NCBI RefSeq assembly: GCF_011759705.1
Contig: NZ_JAAOZF010000001.1
Span: 617,152 to 681,151 of the forward strand
Source: Microbacterium ulmi
GTDB taxonomy: Bacteria > Actinomycetota > Actinomycetes > Actinomycetales > Microbacteriaceae
Direction: 5' to 3'
Length of the DNA stretch: 64,000 bases
The position numbers and the translations under genes were made by a program. Each line of letters starts with the position of its first letter. Within the stretch, counting starts at the first letter, position 1. Shown here one piece after another: positions 32,824 through 42,800 of this stretch. Below the pieces are notes generated by a model. It was not told where the DNA came from. It was given only the letters and a program-made list of their open reading frames with translations, and searched no databases.

Positions 32824-34647
32824 TCACCGCTCGAGCGGGACCTCGATCAGCTGGGGACCCTGGACGGGCGACGTGAGCGCCTGATCGAGCGCCGTGCGGG
32901 TCGTCACCCGTCGATACTCCCACCCGTACGCGAGCGCGAGCCGCTCGAACTGCACGCCGTGCGGCGTGTAGAGCACGCGATCCATCGCGGCGGGCCCTGC
33001 GACGGCGGCGACCTCGAGCCCGTCGAAGATCGTGCCGCCGCCGTCGTTGCCGACGATCACCTGCAGACGCGGCGTGCGCTCCCCCGGCGCCAGCAGGAGA
33101 GCGCCCACGTCGTGCAGGAACGCGAGATCGCCGAGGAGCACGCGCGTGACGCCCGGCCGTCCGCCGGACTGGCTCGCGATCGCGACGCCCGTCGCCGTCG
33201 CGATCGTCCCGTCGATCCCCGCGAGCCCCCGGTTGGAGTGCACGGGCACCTTCTTGCCCCCGAGCACGGCGTCGGCGATGCGGACGAGCCGCGACGAGCC
33301 GAACACGAGCCTGTCGTGCGGCCACGTCGCACGCCACACCGCGTCGGCGAGCGCTATGCGGTCGAGCGGAGTGCGGATCGCCTCGAGCTCGGCCGCGATC
33401 GCACCGAGGCGCTCGCTCGGCACGGCGGAGGCGAGCGCGTCGGCATCAGGTGCGGGAGGCGCGAGATCGACGGATGCCGCACGGGACGCCCTCAGCCACG
33501 CGCCGAGCCACTCGCGATCGGCGTCGCCCGACGCGACCGCGATCGTGTCCACGGCGGTCGTCGCGCCGTTGAGGTTGAAGGGCTCGCCCGGCCCGCGCAC
33601 GGCGAGCACCTCGACGTCGTCCCTCGACAGCAGCGCCGCGATCTCGCGCGAGAGAGTCGGATGGCCCAGCACGACGGCGCGCTCGACCCGCCCGCCGAGC
33701 TCGGGGTCGGCGACGATGTCGCGGTAGCCGTGCACGAGGTTGCGCCCGTACCGCGCGCCGCTCACGACCTCCGCCACGAGCGGCCAACCGCCGGCGTGGG
33801 CGAGCGTCTCGGCCGCCGGACCCGCGTCGGCGCCGGCGACGACGATCGTCCGCGGGCCGCGCTCCAGGACATGCGGGTCGTCGTCGGGCTCGGTCGGGAC
33901 GTCGGACTGGCCGATGCCGCCGCCGCCCTGGTAGAGCGCGCCGAACGCCTCCTCGGCGACGGCCTCGGGCTCGGGCGCGGCATCGAGGTCGACCTCCGGC
34001 GCGACGTCGAGCTCGGCCGGCGGCATCCCCAGCCACGCGGGCAGCTCTCCCGCGAGCGGCTCGCGGAAGGGCAGGTTGAGGTGCACGGGCCCCGGCGAGC
34101 GCATGCCGGCCCCGAGGGCCGCGGCGACGGCATCCGCCGCGAGCGCGCGCAGCATGACGCTCTGCTCGCCGTCGCCCACGGGGTCGGTCGCCTCGGGGAC
34201 GGGCAGGTCGGCGTCGAGCCGTGTGCTCGGCGAGTACATGCCCGGCTGGCGCGTCGTCTGGTTCGCCCCGACTCCCCGCAGCTCGGGCGGCCGATCGGCC
34301 GTCAGCAGCAGCAGCGGGACGCCGGCGTGGTGCGCCTCGAGCGCCGCCGGCAGGAGGTTGGCGGCAGCCGTCCCCGACGTGCAAACGACCGCGGCGGGCA
34401 GCCGGGTCTCGCGGGCGATCCCGAGCGCCGTGAACCCCGCGACGCGTTCGTCGATCCGCACGTGCAGCTCGAGCTCGCCGCGCGTCTCGAGCTCGGCCGC
34501 CACCAGGGCCAGCGACTGCGAGCGCGATCCGGGGCTCAGCACGACATGCCGGACACCGTGTGCGACGAGCGCGCACAGCAGCGCTGCGGCTGCGTCGGTC
34601 GCAGGCGACGGGGCGGAGCGGGGATCGTCCGCGGGTTCGGCCTCCAC
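32824..34647 (-). CDS. menD: 2-succinyl-5-enolpyruvyl-6-hydroxy-3-cyclohexene-1-carboxylate (SEPHCHC) synthase
   Basis: A 607-aa thiamine-diphosphate enzyme. The N-terminal PYR domain contains VLSPGSRSQSLALVA, HVRIDERVAGFTALGIA with the cofactor-activating Glu, and TSGTAAANLLPA. The C-terminal PP domain has the diphosphate/Mg2+ motif GDLAFLHDVGALLL and VGNDGGGTIF. It joins 2-oxoglutarate-derived succinic semialdehyde to isochorismate, the step after MenF. GTG 34647 lies 2 nt after the upstream gene's stop. There is no strong ribosome binding site, so coupling is likely. Confidence 0.95.
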   Translation of the reverse strand: MEAEPADDPRSAPSPATDAAAALLCALVAHGVRHVVLSPGSRSQSLALVAAELETRGELELHVRIDERVAGFTALGIARETRLPAAVVCTSGTAAANLLPAALEAHHAGVPLLLLTADRPPELRGVGANQTTRQPGMYSPSTRLDADLPVPEATDPVGDGEQSVMLRALAADAVAAALGAGMRSPGPVHLNLPFREPLAGELPAWLGMPPAELDVAPEVDLDAAPEPEAVAEEAFGALYQGGGGIGQSDVPTEPDDDPHVLERGPRTIVVAGADAGPAAETLAHAGGWPLVAEVVSGARYGRNLVHGYRDIVADPELGGRVERAVVLGHPTLSREIAALLSRDDVEVLAVRGPGEPFNLNGATTAVDTIAVASGDADREWLGAWLRASRAASVDLAPPAPDADALASAVPSERLGAIAAELEAIRTPLDRIALADAVWRATWPHDRLVFGSSRLVRIADAVLGGKKVPVHSNRGLAGIDGTIATATGVAIASQSGGRPGVTRVLLGDLAFLHDVGALLLAPGERTPRLQVIVGNDGGGTIFDGLEVAAVAGPAAMDRVLYTPHGVQFERLALAYGWEYRRVTTRTALDQALTSPVQGPQLIEVPLER

Positions 34648-34649
34648 GA

Positions 34650-35087
34650 CTAGCCGACGGCCCCGCGCTGGCCGCGGGTGTCGTCGTCGTCCGGAAGGTC
34701 CGCTCCCCGCACGGGGGGCTCGGGCTTGGGGCCCGCTGCGGGGTTCGCGGGCGGGTTCCACTTCGGGTCGTCGTCCTCGGCGTCGAGCTGGGCGAGCTCC
34801 TCCTCGAGACGGCGGATGCGCTCGTCCTGGTCGCTCACGGCGGCGATGCGGCCGAGGAACTCCGGGTCGTCGTCGGGGGCGCGGTGGGCGGTCGCCACGG
34901 TCTTGCCGCCGCGTCCGACGGTGAACCAGAGGATGGCGCCCAGCACGGGAAGGAGCACCACCACCGCGATCCAGACAGGCTTGCTCACGGCGCGGTGCCG
35001 GGTCGGCGGCTGCGCGGACACGTCGACGATCGCGTAGACCCAGAAGATGAGGGCTACGAAGCCGAGGATCAGCCAGACGCGAACCAC
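34650..35087 (-). CDS. PLD-nuclease N-terminal-domain membrane protein
   Basis: A 145-aa protein. Two helices (VWLILGFVALIFWVYAIVD and WIAVVVLLPVLGAILWFTVG) make up the PLDc_N module found at the start of cardiolipin-synthase-like proteins. Here it stands alone and is followed by a coiled-coil-like acidic segment (RIAAVSDQDERIRRLEEELAQLDAEDDD) and a Pro-rich tail. No catalytic HKD domain. Function unknown. It leads the pair with menD and has a leaderless GTG start after TAGGAT. Confidence 0.83.
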   Translation of the reverse strand: MVRVWLILGFVALIFWVYAIVDVSAQPPTRHRAVSKPVWIAVVVLLPVLGAILWFTVGRGGKTVATAHRAPDDDPEFLGRIAAVSDQDERIRRLEEELAQLDAEDDDPKWNPPANPAAGPKPEPPVRGADLPDDDDTRGQRGAVG

Positions 35088-35093
35088 GGTTCC

Positions 35094-35161
35094 ATCCTAG
35101 GCGCGTGGAGGATGCCCGGACCCTGCCGTGACCGGACCGAGACAGGGGGTGCGCCTACCAT
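35094..35161. promoter_or_regulatory. Divergent leaderless promoters (PLDc_N gene / DUF4229 gene)
   Basis: Minus-strand TAGGAT at 35094-35099 is 6 nt from GTG 35087. Plus-strand TACCAT at 35156-35161 is 6 nt from GTG 35168. Confidence 0.55.
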
Positions 35162-35167
35162 GGAGGA

Positions 35168-35539
35168 GTGAAAGCTCGCTCGGCCCTCGTCTACACGGTG
35201 CTGCGGCTGCTCGTCTTCCTCGTGCCGTTCGGGCTGCTCATGCTGCTGGAGATCGGCCGTGAGTTCTACTGGCTGTCCGCGATCTTCTCGGCCCTCATCG
35301 GCCTCAGCCTGTCGATCCTCTTCCTGCGCCGGCCTCTCGACGACCTGACGGCAGGGCTCGCGTCGCGGCGCGCGCACGCGCCGGCGACCCAGACCGACGA
35401 GGACATCGAGGATGCCGCGTCCGCCGAGGCTCTCGGCGAGGCGCCGGCGGCGCCGGGCGACGGCATCCCCTCGTCGGAGGCACAGCCGTCCGACGCGCAG
35501 CCGTCCGACGCGCAGCCGTCCGACGACGCGCGGTCCTGA
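35168..35539 (+). CDS. DUF4229-type small membrane protein
   Basis: A 123-aa protein. Two helices (LVYTVLRLLVFLVPFGLLMLL and FYWLSAIFSALIGLSLSILFL) are followed by RRPLDDLTAGLASRR and a disordered tail. These features match the DUF4229 family, which is found next to menaquinone genes in actinobacteria. The tail ends in three copies of AQPSD, encoded by a 15-bp direct repeat (35480-35524). GTG 35168 follows a GGAGGA stretch too close to act as a normal ribosome binding site, and TACCAT suggests a leaderless start. Confidence 0.8.
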   Translation: MKARSALVYTVLRLLVFLVPFGLLMLLEIGREFYWLSAIFSALIGLSLSILFLRRPLDDLTAGLASRRAHAPATQTDEDIEDAASAEALGEAPAAPGDGIPSSEAQPSDAQPSDAQPSDDARS

Positions 35540-35604
35540 ATCCGCGCGGACCCCCCGGCCCGACTGCCGCGCCGCGCGGAGCGCCCGGCCCGGCCGGCCG
35601 CGGA

Positions 35605-36585
35605 TCAGGCCGCGAACGCCCAGAACAGGAACGCGCCGTACGCGACCGACGTCAGCGACGTGAGCGCGAGGGCGACGACGAGCTCCTTGGCCTCGCGGTA
35701 CGTCCAGACGATGAGGATCGCGCAGGCGCCCGCGATGAGCGCGAGCAGCGTGAGCCACGCGATCGGGTAGAACAGCGCCAGGAGCGCAGCGATCGCGAAC
35801 GGCGCGATCACGAAGACCGTGAACAGCGCCTGCGTCGCGCGTCTGCCGATCAGCACGGTCAAGGTGCGCTTGCCGGCCGCGCGGTCCTGGTCGATGTCGC
35901 GGAGATTGTTCGCGAGCAGCACGGCGCACGCGAGCAGACCCGCCCCGACGGCGCCGAACCACGCCTCCTGGGGGACGTCGAACACCTGCACCCACGTCGT
36001 GCCGATCGTGGCCACGAGGCCGAAGAAGACGAAGACGAAGAGCTCGCCCAGACCGAAGTAGCCGTAGGGCCGCCTGCCGCCCGTGTAGAACCACGCCGCG
36101 ACGATGCACGCGGCGCCGACCAGCAGCATCCACCACTGGCCCGTGCGGATGACGATCGCGAGGCCCGCGAGCGCCGCGATGCCGAAGAACCCGAGCGCGG
36201 CCGTCAGCACGGCGCGCGGGCGCACCCTGCGCGATGCCGTCAGCCGTGCGGGGCCGACGCGGTGGTCGTCGGTGCCGCGGATGCCGTCGCTGTAGTCGTT
36301 CGCATAGTTGACGCCGATCTGCAGGCCCACGGCGACCACGAGGCACGCGAGCGCGATGACCCAGTGGAACGGCGCGTCGCCGAGGAGGGCGGCACCCGTC
36401 CCGATGAGGACCGGCGTCACCGCGAGCGGGAGGGTGCGCAGCCGCGCCGCGCCGATCCAGTCGCCGGCCGTTGCCTTCTCGACGTGCCGGGGATCCCGCG
36501 AGACGTGCGCCTTCTGCGGGTTGCCCCGCGGCTGCTGCTTCGCCGAGCCCGTGCCCTTGCGCTTCTTCCTCGTGCTGCCTGCCAC
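35605..36585 (-). CDS. menA: 1,4-dihydroxy-2-naphthoate polyprenyltransferase
   Basis: A 326-aa UbiA-superfamily enzyme with about nine helices. The first Asp-rich motif is NYANDYSDGIRGTDDHRVGP, and the second, LLANNLRDIDQDRAAGKRTL, binds the Mg2+-diphosphate of the polyprenyl donor. A basic, disordered N-terminus (about 45 residues) precedes the first helix. It attaches the polyprenyl chain made by the enzyme at 19965 to dihydroxynaphthoate. GTG 36585 is 8 nt from TAGGAT, and longer in-frame sequence upstream is not needed. Confidence 0.95.
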   Translation of the reverse strand: MAGSTRKKRKGTGSAKQQPRGNPQKAHVSRDPRHVEKATAGDWIGAARLRTLPLAVTPVLIGTGAALLGDAPFHWVIALACLVVAVGLQIGVNYANDYSDGIRGTDDHRVGPARLTASRRVRPRAVLTAALGFFGIAALAGLAIVIRTGQWWMLLVGAACIVAAWFYTGGRRPYGYFGLGELFVFVFFGLVATIGTTWVQVFDVPQEAWFGAVGAGLLACAVLLANNLRDIDQDRAAGKRTLTVLIGRRATQALFTVFVIAPFAIAALLALFYPIAWLTLLALIAGACAILIVWTYREAKELVVALALTSLTSVAYGAFLFWAFAA

Positions 36586-36677
36586 GAGTACGAATCCTAT
36601 GGCCCGCGCCGATGAGCGCCGCACAGCCGTTCGGAGACCCCCTGGCCGCGGCATCCATCGCTCGCAAGAATGACGGC

Positions 36678-37061
36678 ATGCTGACGATCGGGACTGTCGT
36701 GCTGACCGTGGAGGACATCGACCGCGCAGGAGCGTTCTGGCGCGCGGCGCTGCGCTATGTCAACCGCAGCGAGCCGTCGGACGACTGGGTCATCCTCGAC
36801 CCGCCCTACAAGACGAGCTGGGATGCCCCCGGCGCGAGCATCGCCCTGTCGGTGACGGGGTATCCGCAGCACTATCCGCCGCGGATCCACCTCGACCTCT
36901 ATGCGGAGGACCAGGAGGCCGAGGTGCGGCGGCTGCTCGCCCTCGGGGCGCAGGAGGTCGACTGGCACCAGTATCCGCCGGATGCCGACTGGATCGTGCT
37001 CGCCGACACCGAGGGAAACCGCTTCTGCGTCGTCGACACGGGGCCGCGCAGCGCTGCCTGA
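36678..37061 (+). CDS. VOC/glyoxalase-like protein
   Basis: A 127-aa single vicinal-oxygen-chelate domain of the Glyoxalase_6 type. Landmarks are TVVLTVEDIDRAGAFWRAALRYV, PRIHLDLYAEDQEAEVRRLLALGA and the closing IVLADTEGNRFCVVDTG. The His and Glu metal-ligand positions (HLDL, EGNRFCV) are kept. Family members include dioxygenases, resistance proteins and glyoxalases, and the substrate is unknown. The start at ATG 36678 lacks a good ribosome binding site and has AAGAAT 6 nt upstream. Confidence 0.85.
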   Translation: MLTIGTVVLTVEDIDRAGAFWRAALRYVNRSEPSDDWVILDPPYKTSWDAPGASIALSVTGYPQHYPPRIHLDLYAEDQEAEVRRLLALGAQEVDWHQYPPDADWIVLADTEGNRFCVVDTGPRSAA

Positions 37062-37152
37062 TCCGCTCCGCCCTCACCCACGCGCGGCTCGACGCCCTCG
37101 CCGGCGCCCGAGGCATGCGAGCACCCCCGCCGGCGGAGGCGGGCGTGCGGGG

Positions 37153-38331
37153 TCAGCGCAGCGACGCGACGGCGCGCCGGATCGCCTCGCGGTCGGGCTT
37201 GCCCGAGGGCAGCGTCGCGAGCTCGTCGACGAGCACGAGCCGCGCGGGCCGCGCATGCGGGCCGATCTCGGCCGTGACGGCGGCGCGGGCCTCCTCCAGC
37301 TGGATCGACTCGCTGCGGCGCAGCGCCTCGCCGCGGCTCGCGACGACGACCGCCGCCTCGCCCCACCTCGCATCGGGCACTCCGATGACGACGGCCGAGG
37401 CGAGTCCCGGCACGCCGCGGACGATCCTCTCGACCCGGTCGAGCGAGATGTTGATGCCGCCCGAGACGATGACGTTGTCCAGGCGCCCGCGAACGCGCAG
37501 GACGCCGGCGTCGATGAGGCCCGCATCGCCCGTGCGATACCAGCGGCGACCATCGGGATCGCGCAGGAACACGGCATCCGTCAGCTCCACGTCGCCGAGG
37601 TATCCGTCCGCGAGCGTCGCACCCGACAGCTGCACCTCTCCGTCGACGATCCGCATGCCGACCCCGTCGAGCGGGAGGCCGTCATAGACGCAGCCGCCGC
37701 TCGTCTCGGTCGAGCCGTAGGTGCGGACGACCCGCGCCCCGGCACGCTCCGCGCGCTCGAGCGTCGCCGGCGGAAGCGCCTGCCCGCCGACGAGGATCGC
37801 CTCGAAGGAGCGCACGGCGGCTGCGACGGCGGCGTCGTCCTCGGCCGCGTCGAGGATCTTCGTGAGCTGCGCGGGCACGAGCGAGGTGAAGCTGGGGATG
37901 CGGCTGCCGCCCGCGCTCGAGGCCATCGTCAGCGCCGCGGCCGCGAAGGCGCGAGGAGTGAACGAGCCGGAGAGGATCGCCGGCTCCCGGTCCGAGACGA
38001 TCGAGCGGACCAGCACCTGCAGCCCCGCGACATAGCTCGCGGGCAGGGCGAGCAGCCACGCCCCCTCCCCGATGCGCGCCGCGGTCGCGAGCGCCGACGC
38101 CGTGAGCGCGTCGCGGCTCAGGATGACGCTCTTCGGGATGCCGGTCGAGCCCGACGTCGTCACGACGACCGCCGTGCCCGCCCGCACCTGCCCGGGCATC
38201 TCGCGCACCATGCCGAGGCCGAGCGCGGGTCCTGCGCCGTGGATCGCGGCCTTGAGACCCCGCAGGATGTCGCGCGGGTCGTCGCCGATGACGGGTTCGA
38301 GCCTCATGCCTCGGTCTTCTAGTAGTGCCAT
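37153..38331 (-). CDS. menE: o-Succinylbenzoate-CoA ligase
   Basis: A 392-aa member of the adenylate-forming family, short as is typical for actinobacterial MenE. The nucleotide-binding loop is VTTSGSTGIPKSVILS. RTYGSTETSGG and WYRTGDAGLID are core motifs, and GRLDNVIVSGGINISLDRVE is the hinge. The C-terminal catalytic Lys lies in PSGKPDREAIR. It activates succinylbenzoate made by MenC to the CoA ester for MenB. ATG 38331 overlaps the menB stop by 13 nt. ATG 38307 is an alternative start. Confidence 0.93.
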   Translation of the reverse strand: MALLEDRGMRLEPVIGDDPRDILRGLKAAIHGAGPALGLGMVREMPGQVRAGTAVVVTTSGSTGIPKSVILSRDALTASALATAARIGEGAWLLALPASYVAGLQVLVRSIVSDREPAILSGSFTPRAFAAAALTMASSAGGSRIPSFTSLVPAQLTKILDAAEDDAAVAAAVRSFEAILVGGQALPPATLERAERAGARVVRTYGSTETSGGCVYDGLPLDGVGMRIVDGEVQLSGATLADGYLGDVELTDAVFLRDPDGRRWYRTGDAGLIDAGVLRVRGRLDNVIVSGGINISLDRVERIVRGVPGLASAVVIGVPDARWGEAAVVVASRGEALRRSESIQLEEARAAVTAEIGPHARPARLVLVDELATLPSGKPDREAIRRAVASLR

Positions 38332-39254
38332 GGGTACGGCGACCAGTCGGGGTCGCGCTTCTCGAGGAACGAGTCTCGTCCCTCGACGGCCTCGTCGGTG
38401 CCGTAGGCCAGGCGTGTCGCCTCACCCGCGAACACCTGCTGGCCCACCAGCCCGTCGTCGACGGCGTTGAACGCGAACTTGAGCATGCGGATCGCGGTCG
38501 GCGACTTCGTGAGGATCGTGCGCGCCATCCCGATCGCCTCGCGCTCGAGGTCGGCGTGCGGCACGACGCGATTCACGGCTCCCATCTCGTATGCGCGCTG
38601 CGCCGAGTACTCCTCCGCGAGGAAGAACACCTCGCGCGCGAGCTTCTGACCGATCTGCCGCGCGAAGTACGCCGACCCGTAGCCCGCGTCGAACGAGCCG
38701 ACATCGGCGTCGGTCTGCTTGAAGCGGCCGTGCTCGGCGCTCGCGATCGAGAGGTCGCACACGACGTGCAGCGAATGCCCGCCGCCCGCCGCCCACCCCG
38801 GGATCACGGCGATCACGACCTTCGGCATGAAGCGGATGAGCCGCTGGACCTCGAGGATGTGCAGGCGGCCGAGGGATGCCTGGGCGACGGCATCCGGCCC
38901 CCCGCCCGCCGGCGCGGCCGGCGTGTCGGCATCCGTCTCCGCGTACTCGTACCCCGACCGTCCGCGGATCCGCTGATCCCCTCCCGAGCAGAACGCCCAG
39001 CCGCCGTCCTTGGGGCTCGGGCCGTTGCCTGTCAGGAGCACGACCCCGATGCGGGGGTCCTGGCGCGCGAGGTCGAGCGCGCGGTACAGCTCGTCGACCG
39101 TGTGCGGACGGAAGGCGTTGCGCACCTCGGGCCGGTCGAACGCGATGCGCGCGATGCGGCCGTCGAGCGAGACGTGCGACGTGATGTCGGTGTAGGCGTC
39201 GGCGCCGGGTGCGGTCAACCAGTCGGACTCGTCGAACAGCTCGGAAACGCTCAC
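38319..39254 (-). CDS. menB: 1,4-Dihydroxy-2-naphthoyl-CoA synthase
   Basis: A 311-aa crotonase-superfamily enzyme. IARIAFDRPEVRNAFRPHTVDEL, the long FCSGGDQRIRG loop and AAGGGHSLHVVCDLSIAS (oxyanion hole) are present. DADVGSFDAGYGSAYFARQIG holds the active-site Asp, and the conserved tail is DPDWSPYPWHY. Closes the ring of succinylbenzoyl-CoA. GTG 39254 is 6 nt from TAATCT. It is the first gene of menB-menE, divergent from the lipoprotein gene. Confidence 0.96.
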   Translation of the reverse strand: MSVSELFDESDWLTAPGADAYTDITSHVSLDGRIARIAFDRPEVRNAFRPHTVDELYRALDLARQDPRIGVVLLTGNGPSPKDGGWAFCSGGDQRIRGRSGYEYAETDADTPAAPAGGGPDAVAQASLGRLHILEVQRLIRFMPKVVIAVIPGWAAGGGHSLHVVCDLSIASAEHGRFKQTDADVGSFDAGYGSAYFARQIGQKLAREVFFLAEEYSAQRAYEMGAVNRVVPHADLEREAIGMARTILTKSPTAIRMLKFAFNAVDDGLVGQQVFAGEATRLAYGTDEAVEGRDSFLEKRDPDWSPYPWHY

Positions 39255-39260
39255 CTGCCC

Positions 39261-39311
39261 AGATTACGCGGGTGATGCGGCAGGCGCCGCGCGAGGCCGA
39301 GAGCCTACGCT
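39261..39311. promoter_or_regulatory. Divergent leaderless promoters (menB / lipoprotein-ECF operon)
   Basis: Minus-strand TAATCT at 39261-39266 is 6 nt from the menB GTG. Plus-strand TACGCT at 39306-39311 is 6 nt from GTG 39318. Confidence 0.6.
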
Positions 39312-39317
39312 GGACCG

Positions 39318-39890
39318 GTGACCTCGAAGCTCCGCGCCCTCGCTCTCGTCGTGCCCGCCGCTCTCGCGATCGCCCTCACAGGGTGCACGGGATCGCCGTC
39401 GGGCGCGACCACGCAGCCCACGGCCGATCCTTCCGAGACCGTCACGACCGAGGTCGGTCTCGTCGTGCACACGCCGTGCCACGGCGACGAGGGCGTGACG
39501 GTCGTCGTCGACACGGGTTCGCTCGAGGTCGGCAGCGATCCGTCGCAGGTCGCGTGCGTCATCACTGACGAGCCGATCCGCGCCGCAGATGCTCTGCTGT
39601 TCGCCCACATCGAGACCCAGGGCACGAAGGACTACCCCGACCAGATCGTGTGCCGCGTCGACGGCGTCCCCTCCGAAGACACCGCGCTCACGGCCGACGA
39701 CGGCACCGTCGCGTACGAGACGTGCGCCTCGATGCCTCCGGCGTTCGCGTACTGGTCGCTGTGGGTCAGGCCCGCGGGCGGCGAGTGGGGTTACGCGGAG
39801 GAGGGCCTCTCGACGCTCGAGCTCGAGCCGGGCGAGAGCCTGCAGCTGCTGTTCGTGCTCAACGACGAGCCCGCCGCCCCCGCGCCGTGA
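39318..39890 (+). CDS. DUF4430-like lipoprotein linked to the ECF transporter
   Basis: A 190-aa protein. The signal peptide ends in a lipobox (ALTGC, Cys about 23), so it is predicted to be lipid-anchored on the outer face of the membrane. The mature domain has the DUF4430/transcobalamin-like pattern: an early VTVVVDTGSLEV strand, AADALLFAHIETQGTKDYPDQIVCRVDGV in the middle, and YWSLWVRPAGGEWGYAEEG near the end. Two to four Cys could form disulfides. GTGA overlap with the transporter start shows coupling. A surface ligand-capture role is inferred. Confidence 0.78.
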   Translation: MTSKLRALALVVPAALAIALTGCTGSPSGATTQPTADPSETVTTEVGLVVHTPCHGDEGVTVVVDTGSLEVGSDPSQVACVITDEPIRAADALLFAHIETQGTKDYPDQIVCRVDGVPSEDTALTADDGTVAYETCASMPPAFAYWSLWVRPAGGEWGYAEEGLSTLELEPGESLQLLFVLNDEPAAPAP

Positions 39891-42800
39891 CGTTCCGGCC
39901 AGGACCCCTGCGTGCCCCGGCGGCCCTCGCCGCCGGGTTCATCGTGGTCCGGGTCGTCTACCGCGTCCTCTTCCACGGCGCCGACGGCGCCGGGCCCGTG
40001 CTGCTCGGCTTCCCGCAGCTGAGGCTGCCTTCCCCCTTCGCGCACGTCGTCATGTTCGGCCCCGCGACGCTCGGCGGGCTGTGGGATGCCGCGATGAGCG
40101 CGCTTCCGATCGCTCTGACGATCCTGGTCTTCGGGCTGCTCAACGCGCTCTTCGACGTCTCGCGCCTGTTCGCGCGGGCCTCGCATCGCGGCCCGTTCCG
40201 CGGCGTCGCACGCGCCCTCGCGATCGCGTGGGCGACGCTTCCCTCGCTCGCCGACGCCGTGCGCTCCGCCCGGTTCGCTCAGCGGCTGCGGGGCGAGCGC
40301 GGCGGTCTGCGCCTGCTGTCGCCCATCCTCGAGAGGACGCTCGAACGCTCGACCGCCGTCGCTGCGGCGCTCGAGCTGCGCGGGTTCGCGGGGCGAGCGC
40401 TCGAAGGGTCGTGCGAGCGGCCCGTCGCGATGCGGGACGTCTCGCTCGGCCACGGCGGTCGGCCCGTCGTGCGCGTCGACGACCTGTCCCTCGCGACCGG
40501 GTCGCTCGTGCTGCTGTCGGGCCAGACGGGGTCGGGCAAGTCGACGCTCCTCCGCGCGCTCGCGGGGCTTCACTCGCACGTCGACGGCGGGTCCGTCGCG
40601 GGGTCGCTGCTCGCCGTGGGGCACGACAGGGTCGCCGTTCCACCGCGCGACACCGCCCGGACGATCGGGGTCGTGCTGCAGCATCCGCGGGACGCCTTCG
40701 CGACCGACCGGGTCGCCGACGAGATCGGGCTCGCGCTCGAGCTCCGTGGCGTCGCGCCCGTGATCCGAGATGCTCGGGTGCGCGAGGTCGCGGAGCGGGT
40801 CGGCATCCTCCCCCTCCTCGATCGGCGGCTGCGCGGTCTGTCGGCGGGCGAGGCGACGCTTGTCGCGATCGCCGCCGCGATCGTCGAGCAGCCGATCCTC
40901 CTGCTCGTCGACGAGCCCCTCGCCGACCTCGACGGCGCGTTCCGCGTCCGGATCACGGCCCTGCTCGGCGCCCTCGCGCACGAGGCGGGGATGTGCGTCG
41001 TCGTCGCGGAGCACCGCACAGAGGCCTTCGCGGGGCAGGCCGATGCCCGGTTGACGCTCGAAGCGGGGCGGCTGGTCGCCGGGACCGACGGCAGAACTCC
41101 ACAGATATCGGGCTCGAGGTCCGCGAACAGGGGCCCAACCCGGTTCGACGTGCCGGATCGGTGGAGTTCTGCAGACGCCCCGCGCGTCCTCGCGGTTCGA
41201 GGGCTGACGGTCCGGCACGCAGACGCGGTCGCCGTCCGGGATGTCTCGCTCGACCTGGGCGCGGGCGAGATCGTCGCCCTCTCGGGCCCCAACGGCGCGG
41301 GCAAGTCGAGCCTTCTCGCCGCGATCGCACTCCCGTCCCGCGATGCTCAGATCGAGGTCGGCGGCGTCCACGTCGAACGGCGGACACGCGCGATCGCGCT
41401 CGTCCCCGATGCCTCTGACGACCTGTTCACGTGCGACACGGTCGCAGCCGAGTGCCGTCGCGCCGAGCGTCGAGCCAAACGGGCGGGCGCGGCATCCGCT
41501 CGTCTCGCCGGCCTGCTCTCGCTCGACCCGGGCGGCGCGGAGTTCGCCGCGCGGCTCGCGCGGCATCCGCGCGACCTGTCGGTCGGGGAGCGACGCTGCC
41601 TCGCGATCGCGCTGCAGACGATCGACGAGCCGCTCGTGCTGCTCGTCGACGAGCCGACGCGCGGGCTCGACGCCGCTGCCGCAGCGCTCGTGGCCGCCGC
41701 GCTCGCGCGGCACGCGGCCGAGGGCGGAGCCGTGCTCCTCGCGACGCACGACGCCGACTTCGCGGCGGCGCTCGCCGATCGCATCCTCCCGATGCGTGAC
41801 GGATGCCTCACCCGCGCGAGCACCCCCACCCGCACCCCCGCCCATGCCCCGCGCACGCCGGACACGCGGAACGCCCCCACCCCCACCCCCGCCCACGACC
41901 CGCGCAGGCCGGACACGCACGACGCCCCCACCCGCACCCCCGCCCACGACCCGCGCACGCTGGACGCGGCGGACACGCGCAACGCCCCCACCCCCGCCCC
42001 CACCCGCACCCCCACCCGCACTCCGGCCGACGACCCGCGCAGGCCGGACACGCGGAACGCCCCCATCCGCACCCCGGCCGACGCCCCGCGCACGCCGGAC
42101 ACGCGCAACGCCCCCACCCGCACCCCCGCCCATGCCCCGCTCAGGCCGGACACGCACGACGCCCCCACCCCCACCCGCACCCCCGTCCATGCCCCGCGCA
42201 GGCCGCATCGCCACCCCGCACATCCGCCTCGACCGGGACGCGCCCGCGCCGCACTGCGCCGCAGCGCGGGGAAAGACGTCGGTGCCCTCGTCGTCGCCAA
42301 CCTCGCCGCCCTCGCCGCGTTCCTCTGGCCGCTCGTCGCGAGCGCGCTGCCCGCGCAGGCCCATGTCGCCGTGCCCTACGTCGCGCTCGCGCTCGCACCC
42401 CTCGCCGTGCTCGTCGTCCTGTCGCTCCTCGACGGCACGGTGCGATCGGCGCACTCGCTCGCCCTTCTCGGAACGCTCGCCGCGATCGGCGCGGCAATCC
42501 GCATCGTCGGGACGGGTGTCGGTGGGGTCGAGGCTCTCTTCGTGCTGCTGATCCTCGCGGGGCGCGCGCTCGGCGCACGGTTCGGGCTGCTGCTCGGAGC
42601 ACTCACGATCGCGCTTTCGGCCGTCGTCGCGGGCGGCATCGGTCCGTGGCTCCCCTTCCAGATGTTCGCGTGCGCGTGGGTCGGCGCAGGGGCGGGGCTG
42701 CTCCTCCGCCACGTGTCGCGGTGGGCGGAGATCGCGATGCTCATCGTGTACGGCATCCTCGCCGCCTACGCCTTCGGGCTGATCATGAACATGTGGTTCT

